Part shown: one piece after another, positions 8,698-18,600 of the stretch
Layout: every line of letters starts with the position of its first letter
How positions within the stretch are numbered: position 1 is the stretch's first letter
Source of the DNA: Chondrus crispus
Lineage: Eukaryota > Rhodophyta > Florideophyceae > Gigartinales > Gigartinaceae
Direction: 5' to 3'
Assembly (NCBI RefSeq): GCF_000350225.1
Contig: NW_005178597.1
Location: 1-21,253 of the forward strand
Length of the DNA stretch: 21,253 nt
Translations under genes and position numbers: made by a program
The notes under the pieces: model-generated
The model's input: only the letters and a program-made list of their open reading frames with translations
Databases searched by the model: none
Told to the model about the DNA's origin: nothing

Positions 8698-8717
8698 CAG
8701 TGCGGATTACCGCACTG
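8698..8717 (-). other. Perfect 8-bp hairpin just 3' of the B pol stop
   Basis: CAGTGCGG and CCGCACTG around a 4-nt loop, 29 nt downstream of the stop codon of element B on the minus strand. A purine-rich run (AAGAAAAGGGGA, about 8674-8663 on the minus strand) follows about 25 nt later and could be the polypurine tract of B. The start of the B 3' LTR could not be fixed because its 5' LTR is outside the window. Confidence 0.4.
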
Positions 8718-8746
8718 ACACTGACATGTGAAATTCATGGTTACTA

Positions 8747-10460
8747 CTATCCTGATTGCGCTTGCGCGACCTGCGCGGGCAAGGATAATCTTTTCCTTCG
8801 GAAATACGTGACGGCCGCGCTGCGGGGCAATTGCTCAATGGGTTCCCACGTTGCGTCCTTGAGGGTATACCCATACCATCTCACTTTGAGAATTAATTTC
8901 TCCCCGTCGTAGCCGTGGTCCACGATCTTGTCGATCACATACTCCTGACTCCCGGCTTCTTCTTTTTGCGTGTCCAACTGTCCGTCCCCCTTCCAAAGAG
9001 TCGGCGACTCATCCTCGTCCGGCCCTTCCGAACCTCCCATCTCTTGTAGACCGGGCGGGGTGCCCGTAGCTTCCTGATTTATCAACGGTCCGTCATCCAT
9101 CCTATCTTTCGCTTGCGCGGCGGGTCCTTCTCGTTTTCCTCTTGTGTTGAGAAATTGTAGCGCTTGTCGTAGCCCGACTATCGGCGTGTAGTCCATGGGA
9201 CTAGGGGCTAATTCGACTCTATGTCGCGACACGCGCTCTTCCTGGTCGCCGATGGATATGACGACCGTATTCTCAGTTGACTCCTTCACTTGATATGGAC
9301 CTGTAGCCACTTGTGCCAACTTATGTTTCGGCTCGGTGGCCGTGCCTTGCTCTTTCCGAAGGAATACGTATGATCCTGAAGGGATGTCATACTTCGACTT
9401 GCGGAGCCTTGCGTCGAAATTTCGCGTGTAGCGCGCTTGTTCTTTCCGCAAGCTCTTACCAGCGCCTTTCATCAGGCTTTGCAACCACGACTGCCATTTC
9501 AGGTAGTACGCTCGATTCGAGCTAAATCCTTCCAAACTTGGCTGTGCTTGTAACGCAATGCTTCTCGGCGCCCGAGCTAACACCAGCTCGAAGGGCGCGA
9601 TGTTCGTAGTTCGATGCACCTGCGTGTTGTACGCGAACGTCGCGGCGTCGCTAAATAGGTCCCAGTCCTTGGGATGCTCTCCAACATATTTTCGCAACGC
9701 GGAAGTCAGCGTGCGGTTAAACCTCTCAACTTGGCCGTTGGCTTGCGGGTGGTACGTAGTCGTGAACACATTGCGTATGCCAAGAATTCGACAGACGTTC
9801 TGAAAGAACCGGGCCGTGAATTGTGTTCCATTGCCGGACAGCAGCTTGACCGGCGGTCCGTACACGAATACCCAATGGTGAACGAAGGCTTGTGCGATTT
9901 GCGCAGCTGATATCTTCTTCAACGGTACGGTTCGTACCAGTTTCGAGTACCGGTCGCTGATCACGAGAATATACCGATTTCCTCGTTTAGTTGTAATTAG
10001 CTCGCCGAGAATGTCGATGGCGACAAACTCCAGCGGAGCTTTGGGCGTGAACAGCTTCATTTCCTTCGTGTTTCTTCTTAACTTCACCCTTTCCCGTGCG
10101 CATGCGGCGCAATTTTTCGCGACTGCGTAGCAGTCTAGGGCCATCGTAGGCCAATAGAAATATCTTCTCACTGTCTTGTAAAGTTTCCTGCCTCCCGGGT
10201 GGCCTGCCAATTTTGCGTAGTGGCTCAACCCTAGGACGCGGTCCCTTAACGATTGTGGTATCACCACTTGTACAAACTCCGCCGCGGTACGGCATAGAGT
10301 TCCTTCGAGTTCCTCGGTCTCCATGCTGAACGTTCTCACCTTTCCGGCGTCCATTTCTTCCTTGATGCGATTGCAGAAGGGGTCGACGGCTTGCTCGCGA
10401 ATGAGCTCCTCCGGAGTGACAGCTTGGAATTGATCGAGGCGATCAGGGGCGGCCCCCCCT
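8747..10460 (-). pseudogene. pol: Element B pol, part 3: integrase and chromodomain
   Basis: The frame resumes after the G-tract frameshift (open from about 10460) and ends with TAG at 8747-8749. The integrase zinc region is complete (LSHYAKLAGHPGG ... CAACAR). The first catalytic Asp is in FVAIDILGEL and the Glu in NGQVERFNRTL. The second catalytic Asp is replaced by Gly: the codon at 9835-9833 is GGC, giving LLSGNGTQF where A2 has LLSDNGGQF. A GPY/F-type module (ATGPYQVKE) and a C-terminal chromodomain (YVIDKIVDHG ... VRWYGYTLKDATWEP, about 8950-8790) follow. The chromodomain is the part that in chromoviruses directs integration to marked chromatin. Confidence 0.88.
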
Positions 10461-11589
10461 CAAGAGCGAGGATGTCGTCTAGCGCGACAGAATTGTCCTC
10501 GTCCTCCACTGTTCCCTCGGCCGGTTCGGCCATAAAGCATGGAATTTCGTCGTCGATTTCGTCGACGGTTTCTCCAGCGGTCCGTAGTCTTGACAGGGCA
10601 TCAGCTTGGCTGTTAGCCTTGCCCTTCTTGTACTTGATTTCGAAATCGAATTCCGAGAGGCGGAGCCTCCATCGGATTAATCTCCCGCTGGGGTCGGTTA
10701 AGTTCATCAACCACCTCAATGAGGCATGGTCGGTATGCACAATGAAGTGCTCGCCATATAGATATGGTCTTAAAGTCTGTACGGCCCAGATTACCGCTAG
10801 GCATTCTTTTTCTGATACAGAATAGTTTCTCTCGGCTGCGGCTAACTTTCTTGAAAAGAACCCGATGGGTTTACGTTGCGCATCCGGATGCGTTTGAAAT
10901 AATGTAGCGCCGATTTGATAGTCGCTTGCATCAGTGTCTACCGAGTAGGGTAGGTCCTTCTTCGGCAGCGCCAACACCGGCGGTGCCAAGATGGCGTCCT
11001 TGAGCTTATGAAAAGCTTTTTCGCACGGTTCGTCGAATCCTTCCAACTGGACCGGTTGTCCCTTCTTCAATAGTTGATTGAGCGGATTGGCAATTTTCGC
11101 GTAATGTGGGACAAACCTGCGGTAGACATTGCAGAGTTCCAAGAAGCTCCTGAGCTGGGTCTGCGTTTGAGGGTACCTCGCTTGTTCCAGTGCGGTGGTT
11201 CGCGCGGCGTCAACTTCCAATGTACCTGGCCGAACGACGTGGCCCAGGTACTTGATCTTTTCGACGAAAAATTCGCACTTGCGAAGCTTGAGCTTCACAC
11301 CTGCCTTTTCCAATACAGACAGTATTTCGTCAACGTGGACGACGTGCTCCTCGCAGGATTTGCTGAAGATGATGATATCATCTAGATATACCAGACAGCA
11401 TTTCCAGCGGAACGGAGAGAGCAGGATATCCATAGCTCTCTGAAACGTCGCTGGCGCATTGGTAAGCCCGAAGGGCATTCTTGAAAAACGGTAGAGACCT
11501 GAGTGACACGAAAAAGCTGTCTTGTCGCGGTCCGCTTCCGGAATAGGCATTTGCCAATACCCTGAAATCGCGTCCAACGCGGAAAAGAC
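10336..11589 (-). pseudogene. pol: Element B pol, part 2: reverse transcriptase core and RNase H
   Basis: Same frame as part 1, directly after the nonsense codon. RT active-site motif YLDD lies at about 11381-11370 within LVYLDDIIIFSK, after MPFGLTNAPATFQRAM. RNase H follows, with VDTDASDYQIGATLF, ERNYSVSEKECLAVIWAV, HTDHASLRWLM and QADALSRL all present. After a G-tract at 10453-10459 the frame drifts into meaningless sequence until 10336, because one base has been lost relative to the downstream frame. Confidence 0.85.
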
Positions 11590-12636
11590 CTAGGTGTCTC
11601 CCAACGAGTCCAGACACTCATCCATGCGCGTCAAAGGGTACGTGTCCTTCACCGTTACCGCGTTTAACCTGCGATAGTCGACACAAAAGCGCATCGATCC
11701 GTCCGGCTTGGGCACTAATAAAACGGGCGACGCCCATTCTGACTGCGCCGGCTCGATGACTCCTGCTTCTAACATCTTCTGTACTTCTGCGTCCTCGACC
11801 TCCCGAGCCTTTGGACCGGCTCGGTAGGGAGCTTGTGCGATTGGCCTTGTATCCGGGGCCAGTTCAATCCGGTGGACCGTGGTGTTGATTTCACCAAGGG
11901 TCCCATCCCACATGCCGGAATATTTTTTTAGCATCCGACGGAATCTTTCGCGCAGCCGGTCCGGCACGTGGCTCAGGTCGAGCTCCTCCACGTCCGGCGG
12001 GGGAGGCTCAATCCGCCGCTCCGGCTTCGTAGTTGCCGTCGCGGAGAGCCCTTCCTCCCGATCTCCTGGCTGGTCCTCGCGATCTTGTTCCGACGGTTCG
12101 CATCTTCTCTCGCCCGTAGGCGGCGGGGTAGAATTAGTAAATTTTTCCTCATCCCTTTCTTGAATTCCAAGTACCTCACCAATGGTGGTATTGCTCTTGA
12201 ATACGGCCCTCGGGTGCGGTAGTAGTTCCGCCACCACTTGGTCTTTTTGAACCCTGACAGGGTACTTCCTAAAGTTCGCTACAAGCAATCTAAAAGGTTT
12301 GTCAGGCTCAACTTGAACTACACCGTTGGTGCTTACCAGTCCGTGTTTGTCGTCCAGGGGTGCGTAGGGTTGAACGACGACCAGCCCAGTCCTCTTCGTG
12401 GTGCATTCGACCATGCGTTGCGTCCCTGGCCCAATGGTCGTGGCTCTTGCCACCATCACCCTGGGGGAAATTCGCTCCCCTTTTGCATCAGTCTCGCCCT
12501 CTCCGGGAACCAAATGCTTCTTTGATCTTCTCGCCGAGAATCGCCGTACGATCGGAACCTCCGAGAAGTCCGCCAACTCAACTGTCCTCTTTCGTGGGTA
12601 GATAGCCTCCACGAACCTATCGCAATAATCCGCTCC
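11590..12636 (-). pseudogene. pol: Element B pol, part 1: protease end to start of reverse transcriptase
   Basis: The frame is open from the A2 junction (12636) to TAG at 11590-11592. It begins inside the last strand of protease (DRFVEAIYPRK), continues through the linker with a charged Pro/Glu/Arg region, and enters RT (SEWASPVLLVPKPDGSMRF, VDYRRLNAVTVKDTYPLTRM). The TAG replaces what is a lysine codon at the same place in A2 (…GEAKVFS…). The first half of protease with the DTG aspartate is absent because A2 is inserted there. Confidence 0.85.
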
Positions 12637-12721
12637 TGTAGAGCACTGACCGCCCCGCGTAATCGCGGTGCTTTACTGTAGCCCACACGGAATGCCTCAA
12701 TAGCATAAGTGAGATATGTAC

Positions 12722-12853
12722 CACGTGTAACCGTGTATCCAAACCCCCGCTCGTGTCCGGGTGTAAGCTCCATGGAGCCCTGTCGAAATACTGACAGTTC
12801 TATCCACGTGTACCCGTGTTATTCCTCACGTTAATCGTGTCATTTCCCACGTG
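12722..12853 (+). promoter_or_regulatory. Three CACGTG motifs in U3 of A2
   Basis: CACGTG occurs at 12722-12727, 12805-12810 and 12848-12853. The first two sit in a 16-bp direct repeat (CCACGTGTAACCGTGT and CCACGTGTACCCGTGT). All three are preserved in the A1 LTR. CACGTG is the E-box/G-box core bound by bHLH or bZIP factors, so these are plausible enhancer sites, but this is inferred from the motif alone. Confidence 0.5.
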
Positions 12854-12944
12854 TAGTGGTTGTCATACCTCCCCAAGAGGAGTTTCTCCGGCCATCGCCG
12901 CCGTCGTCCAATTTAGTAATTTTAGTTTAATTAATTATCGCTCC

Positions 12945-12971
12945 GACGTCGGCTAGTATATAGCCGACGTC
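12945..12971 (+). promoter_or_regulatory. TATA box inside a perfect 11-bp inverted repeat (A2 LTR)
   Basis: Arms GACGTCGGCTA and TAGCCGACGTC around GTATA, so TATATA lies at the centre of the palindrome. It is the best candidate core promoter of the element; transcription would start about 30 bp downstream, which would also define the start of R. In A1 the same structure has one mismatched pair. Confidence 0.6.
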
Positions 12972-13341
12972 CGACCCGAAGTAAATCCTCACGAAGCTTT
13001 GGGTCCACAACTCGGGTTTCTGGAACGGAGTCGTAGCCTCGCGTCGGTCCCCGTCCCACGACGGTACCCTGCGAGCCATCTACGTCCCGATTCCCTCCTG
13101 TCTCTACCGCGCGCGTCGTCCCGCCACGCCCGGCTCTCCGCGCGACAGCTGTCCCTACCGCTCCGCCCCTCTTGGGCTCTGTTTTCCCACTTTTTCCCTT
13201 ACTTTCCCTACTGCGCTTCGCGCCCGGCCCCGTACCGGTCCCTTACGGGTGGTCTCCCGATAACCCCCTACACGCGCCCCCCGAACGCGCGCGCTCTGCC
13301 AGAGGGGGATCCCACCCCTTCCCCCTCAGTGCACGACATTT

Positions 13342-13359
13342 TGGTCTCCCGACCTAGAA
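13342..13359 (+). other. Putative primer-binding site (A2)
   Basis: TGGTCTCCCGACCTAGAA, three nucleotides after the LTR end, identical to A1. The tRNA partner was not identified. Confidence 0.5.
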
Positions 13360-14271
13360 GTCTACGAAGTGTCCCTTATCCCTTACCGTTTTTGGTCCTA
13401 GGTGTTCTATCTCTGTTTCAACAGGTTTCGACAAGCTCAAGGCTATGGTATCCGGGTCCGATTCGTCCCGTGAGACCCGTCCTCGAGACGTGCCTCCGCC
13501 AGATGCGGCGTGGATCACTGGGAGTTGTCGCGAGACCCTCCGAGAAGCGGAAAGATTCACGCTCAATACTGTAGCGGAGAAGCTCGCAGCGCAACCGTCG
13601 GCGCTGCGAGAAAACCTCAAGACTTTTATTGAGGAAACTATCGCGGCCCAAGCCGAGGTACAAGCCGAGCGAGAGCGCGATCGCCTAACCGCCCTGGAAG
13701 GCGTGCTCACCAAGGCCTGGCAGGCGGACATAGCTGCCAGCGCCAAGGAGGCTGCCATCCTGCGTAAGCAAGAGGAGACCGCCACGGCGGAGGAACTCAA
13801 GGCCCTCCGTCGAGAAATTGTCATCTTGAAGACGCAAACATCAGCCTCCGCTGCTGGAATCCCTCCGACTACAGTCGGAGTAGCGACTCTCCCTCCCGCT
13901 GAGGGGTTGCCCCCGTTGACTAAGAGCCTGCTCTTTTCCAACGTGACAACGCCGGCGCTGCAAGCCGCGGGGATACGGTTCCCCTCCATGGAGACCGCAC
14001 CCCAATTCTCCGCCAATCCGCAGGCGTCGCGAACCGCGGCAGGAGCCTCCCGCGAGGGAGCCTCCGCCGGACCTATCCACCTTGAAGGTGATTTACCTTC
14101 CCAGAATTTACGGGGAGAGGACCCCGATCAAGGGGGAAGCTCAGACGACGAGGGGAGTGGACGACGAAAAAAGTCCAAACCCAGTCGGAAAGAGCGGAAG
14201 GCGAACCGTCGCAAAGGACGAAAGGATGGATACCCTCCGGACGGGTACTCAAGCCCGTCCTCGTCATCCTC

Positions 14272-14302
14272 CTCTGACTCGGAGACCGATTCCGAGTCAG
14301 AG
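14272..14302 (+). other. 12-bp perfect hairpin in gag Ser-rich codons (A2)
   Basis: Arm CTCTGACTCGGA with a 7-nt loop. A1 has the same stem at 2026-2056 with a differing loop. Part of the wider hairpin pattern of family A coding DNA. Confidence 0.7.
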
Positions 14303-15313
14303 TCCCTTACGGCCCCAATGCCGACGTTCGGCCCCAAACAGAAAAAGGTTTCTGTCTGGAAGCCGACGAACCACCGGTTCAGAGGTGTGTGCAACTACCG
14401 AGCCTACCGCCTCGTGGATACCGACCCCACCCTGGACGACCGGGTCTACGCTACCACCCGTAAGAGGGTGCAGTACCTCCTCGTGGTCATGGGGGAGTAC
14501 AAATTCAGCGGGGTAGATCGTATCAGGGTCATCAGCTTCCTGGCTCGCTGCAAGGAAAATTTTGACAACGCCAATATGACCGAGGCGATGGCCCTGATAG
14601 CCCTACCCCATCTGCTGGCTCCGCCAGCGAAGGAAGCGTATGAGTCCCAGCGGGGACTGTACCGCAAATCTCAGGGGATCGCGAGCTGGGCCGCCGCCGT
14701 CAATTGGCTGTTGCGCACATATGCGACGAACCTCGAGATCGAGCGGGCCCTCACGGCATTGAGGGAGCTACGCCAGAAGCCGGGCGAACTGGAAACCGAG
14801 TACGCTACTCGAATGTCCACCGCCCTGGGGAGGTGCGGGGACGTGCACTCGGCATACGAGAGGACGACCCTCTTCATCGAGGGGCTCACCCCCGCGATCA
14901 AGCCGCTGGTGTTACAAGCTCGCGAGGATCGACCCCGATCCTCGTTCGAGGATACCATCGCCCACGCGCGCTCGCACGGCGATGCTTTCCGGGCCCAGCA
15001 CGGGGCGGGGCGCCGCGTGGAATTCGGGAAGCCTCGCCCGGTTAAACAGGTTCTCGCTGCCCTGGATGGCGCCACGTCGTCGTCGACCGGCCCCCCTCCC
15101 AGTTTTCAAACGGCCCGGGGAGCCGAGAACTACTTCGCTACCGATGGTGACCTCGCCGGGGGGGCTCCTTCCCTCCCGACGGAAGAATCCTCCTTCAACG
15201 ACGGAGACTCGCTGTTTTACGGCGACCGGCGCAAGCCGTATCAACCCGCTCGAGAGCCCGCCGAGGGCTTTCGCGGACTTCCACCCGGGAAAACGTCCCG
15301 TAATTACCAGAAG

Positions 15314-15343
15314 GATCTGCGGGGACCTCCGTCCCCGCAGATC
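15314..15343 (+). other. 13-bp perfect hairpin upstream of the zinc knuckle (A2)
   Basis: Arm GATCTGCGGGGAC, 4-nt loop CTCC. A second, 8-bp stem (GTCGGGGG/CCCCCGAC, 15365-15388) covers the knuckle codons themselves. The first is fully conserved in A1; the second keeps 7 of 8 pairs there. Confidence 0.75.
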
Positions 15344-15611
15344 ATCTGCTTCACCTGTTATCGGGTCGGGGGCCACATTTCCCCCGACTGCGACATGAAG
15401 GTGAAGGATGTATCCCTCGTACCCCATCAGTACGAGAAGTTGACCGCGGCCCAAAAGAGCCGAGTGCCTCCGGAACGTACCTCCGAGCCGTCGCCCTTCT
15501 CAGTTACGAGACGAACCGGGTAATGAACCCCGACGCCGTCGCCGGCCCGCCGCCGCGTGCGGGTACCGGGACGAGGACCCCTTCGCCCCCCGGGGAAGCT
15601 CTTTCTCCTCC

Positions 15612-15648
15612 AAAAAACTAGGAGAACCTCAGCCTGCAGCCGCTGAGG
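15612..15648 (+). promoter_or_regulatory. -1 ribosomal frameshift signal between gag and pol (A2)
   Basis: Slippery heptamer A_AAA_AAC at 15612-15618 in the original gag frame, immediately followed by TAG (15619-15621). After an 8-nt spacer there is a 7-bp perfect stem, CCTCAGC (15627-15633) and GCTGAGG (15642-15648), with an 8-nt loop. Slippage by -1 leads into the pol frame at CTA 15618. In A2 the upstream gag deletion makes the site unusable. Confidence 0.85.
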
Positions 15649-18600
15649 TGGACACGGGCACGTCCCCGGATCTGTCGCCCAAGGAGGCGGAATCGTCCAC
15701 ACCTCCCGAGACGGAGAAGCGGTACCGGATACTCGTCGGCAAACACACTGGGCTATCCCAGGGAGACCCCGACCCCGAAGGGCTCGGTACCTTACGCCGA
15801 CCTTGGCGGAAAAACACCCCCCCGCCTGCAAGGGGTGTTAGCCATCCCGAGACAGCGCTTGCGCTGTCTCGGCGGAATTACAAGGTCTACGCAGACCTTG
15901 GATTATCCCCGTCGATATTGGTGCGCCAGCTCACAATATTGGATACAGGAGCGGGCTCCAATTTCGTACGTGCCAACACGCTTCCCTCCGGATGGGAAGC
16001 GCTGATTATTCCGGGAGAAATCCCGTCGATCGCTGACGCCAATGGGAGACCATTGCGTACAAGCGGAAAAATCCCCCTCGTAGTGCGGTTAAGCGACCGC
16101 ACCATGAGGTGTACATTCATCGTCTGTGAACGGTTAGCCGCCCCCGTCATTTTGGGGTGTGAGTTCAACGACAAGTTTGTGGAGGCGATTTACCCAAGAC
16201 GCAAAGTGGTGGAGCTGGACGATGGCACAAAAATTCCCATCGTCCGCAAGCCGGCTGCCCGGGCCGTGAACAGTCCTCCCCTCCCGACGGAGCAGGAGTA
16301 TTCCCCGCAAGCGGGGCGGATTTCGCCCAAGCTCAAGGTTTCCCGCGCCGTCAACCTCCCGGCGGGCACCCAGACCTGGGTTTACGTCACAAGTGGACGG
16401 AACGGACTCTCGGTCCTCGAGGCGAACCCGCAGTTATATGCGAAGCATCGGCTCTCCCTCTCCAACGGGGTGGTGCGCATCTCCCCGTTGCAAGAGTTCA
16501 AGGTCCTCATGGCGAACTTCTCGTCCGCCGACAAGAGGCTATCGAAGAACCAAGTCATTCGCTTCGTCACTCCCCATCCACGGGCGATGGTGCGCACGGC
16601 GATGCCGTTGGACGCGGTCCTAGCCGCGGAATTCTCCGAGGGGAGCCCCCCTCTACAGGGCGAGAGGCCCCCTCGCGGTGTCCTCCCCCAAGCGGAGACA
16701 TCCCCTCCGCAGGAGGCAGTTCCCCTCGACCACCTGCCGGCGCAAGTGCGAGGGCAGGTTCGCACCATGCTCGCGCCGTACGCCGCGATGTGGAACGGGA
16801 ATTTGGGTGAAGTCCGAGCGACCGAGCATCGCATCGAACTCACCCCCGGCGCAAAGCCGTTTCGTTGTCAGCCATATCGCGCTGGTCCCCGCGCCCGTGA
16901 GGCGGAACAAGCCTCGGTGGACGAGATGTTAGCCAACGGGGTGATCACCCGGTCCAAGTCCGAATGGGCGTCCCCCGTTGTGCTCATACCCAAGTCAGAT
17001 GGGAGCCTCCGTTTCTGCATCGATTACCGACGGCTGAACGCGTTGACCGTGCGAGATACTTACCCCATCCCCCGGATGGACGAGTGTCTTGACACGCTCG
17101 GGGAAGCCAAGGTCTTTTCTACCCTTGATTGTAACTCCGGGTACTGGCAAATTCCAGTCGCCAAGGAGGATCGACCGAAAACCACGTTTACGTGCCACGC
17201 CGGGACGTATCAATTCAACCGTATGCCCTTCGGGCTGATGAACGCCCCGGCCACCTTTCAACGTATGTTGTATATCCTCCTCTCAGGCTATCGCTGGAAG
17301 AGCTGTCTCATCTACCTTGATGATATCATAATCTTCTCCAAGGATTATGACACGCACCTCAAGGATGTGGACGTAATACTCCGTGCTCTGCAGCAGGAGG
17401 GATTATCACTTAAACTTAACAAGTGCAGGTTTTTTCAGGACTCTGTCGAGTACCTGGGTCATATCATTCGACCGGGCGAACTCGAGGTCCACCCGAAGAA
17501 TGTGAAAGCGCTCTCAGAAGCGACTCAACCACGGACCCAGACCGAGCTGCGCTCTTTCTTGGGAATGTGTAATGTCTACCGACGTTTCGTCGATCATTTC
17601 GCCAAGATAGCGGCGCCCCTTACGGCTATGCTCCGAAAAGGAGAGCCGGATGTCCTTCCCAATCTGGATGAAGAGCAGACCACGGCCTTCCAGACACTGA
17701 AGGAGTGCTTAATTTCGCCACCAGTCTTAAAACTCCCAAGACTGGGGCGCCCCTACTCGCTGGATACGGATGCATCAGACGCTCAGTTGGGCTGCACACT
17801 ACTGCAGACCCACGAGGATGGAAACCGATACCCTGTCGGGTATTGGTCACGCACGCTCTCGTCAGCGGAACGCAACTACTCGACAACCGAGAAGGAATGC
17901 CTCGCCATCGTATGGGCGGTACAGACGCTCCGCCCATACCTGGAAAGGGAGCGGTTCACGGTCAACACCGACCACCACTCCCTGCGGTGGCTGATGAACC
18001 TCGCCGATTCGAGTGGCCGACTTGCCCGGTGGCGCTTGCGCCTTGCCGAATATGACTTCGACGTAACCTACGTGAAGGGAATCAAGAACTGCCTCGCCGA
18101 TGCGCTGAGCCGTATCCCATCTACGGGGGGTACGACTGTCCCGACCGACGAAGAAATTCCTTGCTACTCCGTCCTGAATTTCGACGATGAGCCTCAGCAT
18201 CAAGAGGAGACCTACGACCCCACCGACGTCGAAATTTCCGCGGGTTGCTACGCGCTGGACCCCCCGGCCTCGATGGCCGCGATAACCCACGAAGACTTCT
18301 CTCGTGAACAGCACTCCGACCCATTTTGTAAGGAGGTGACTTCCCGTCTTGAGAAGGGGGAGGGGTTCGCTGAATTGCGCCGGTCCCGATTCTTCGTGAA
18401 TCAGGAAGGGCTGGTCTGCCGGAAAGCCCACCTCGACGGTGTGGAACAGATCGTAGTACCCACAACCCTCCGGGAAAGGTTGTTGTACTTGTCGCATTAT
18501 CCCGCCACCTCCGGTCACCCGGGAGGCAGGCGATTGTTCTATACGCTAAGACAGCGGTTCTATTGGCCAAGCATGTCGGTGGACACCTACTCGACCGTAA

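Larger units (their letters stand above)
8747..12636 (-). mobile_element. Family B Ty3/gypsy chromovirus, degenerate and split by A2
   Basis: Only pol is present, from the end of protease to the chromodomain. It was originally one frame, now broken by TAG at 11590-11592 and a 1-nt loss in a G tract near 10453-10459. Coding similarity runs without interruption up to 12636, the base before the A2 LTR. The missing first half of protease, gag and the 5' LTR of B should therefore resume beyond A2, to the right of the window. B is clearly related to A in RT and integrase but is a different family. Confidence 0.9.
12637..13338 (+). repeat. 5' LTR of A2 (702 bp)
   Basis: Starts TGTAGAGC and ends GCACGACA. 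It has the same length and about 95-96% identity (by eye) to the LTR at 2990-3691. The left boundary is exact, because element B coding sequence is continuous up to 12636. U3 holds the CACGTG motifs and the TATA palindrome. The second half is GC-rich and contains the likely R/U5 region. Confidence 0.88.
13445..15523 (+). pseudogene. gag: Gag of A2 with C-terminal frameshift (692 codons)
   Basis: Same architecture as the A1 gag: coiled-coil-like N-terminus, basic and Ser-rich linker, capsid region, and zinc knuckle CFTCYRVGGHISPDC at residues 635-649 (CX2CX5HX4C). At about 15472-15475 it lacks one base compared with A1 (...CTCCGGAACGTACC against CTCCGGAGGCGTACC), so the last ~33 residues are replaced by a short unrelated tail ending at 15523. 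The original stop TAG is at 15619-15621. Because the shifted frame ends before the slippery site, ribosomes cannot reach the -1 frameshift signal, and Gag-Pol should not be made from this copy. The capsid and knuckle are unaffected. Confidence 0.88.

Noticed and set aside
8400..8746. 3' LTR of element B
   Set aside because: No TG...CA boundary could be fixed without the B 5' LTR, which is outside the window; only a possible polypurine run was noted.
15648..15650. GTG at 15648 as a true pol start codon
   Set aside because: This is a eukaryotic element, the frame is open upstream of it, and the -1 slippery site with hairpin explains entry into pol.
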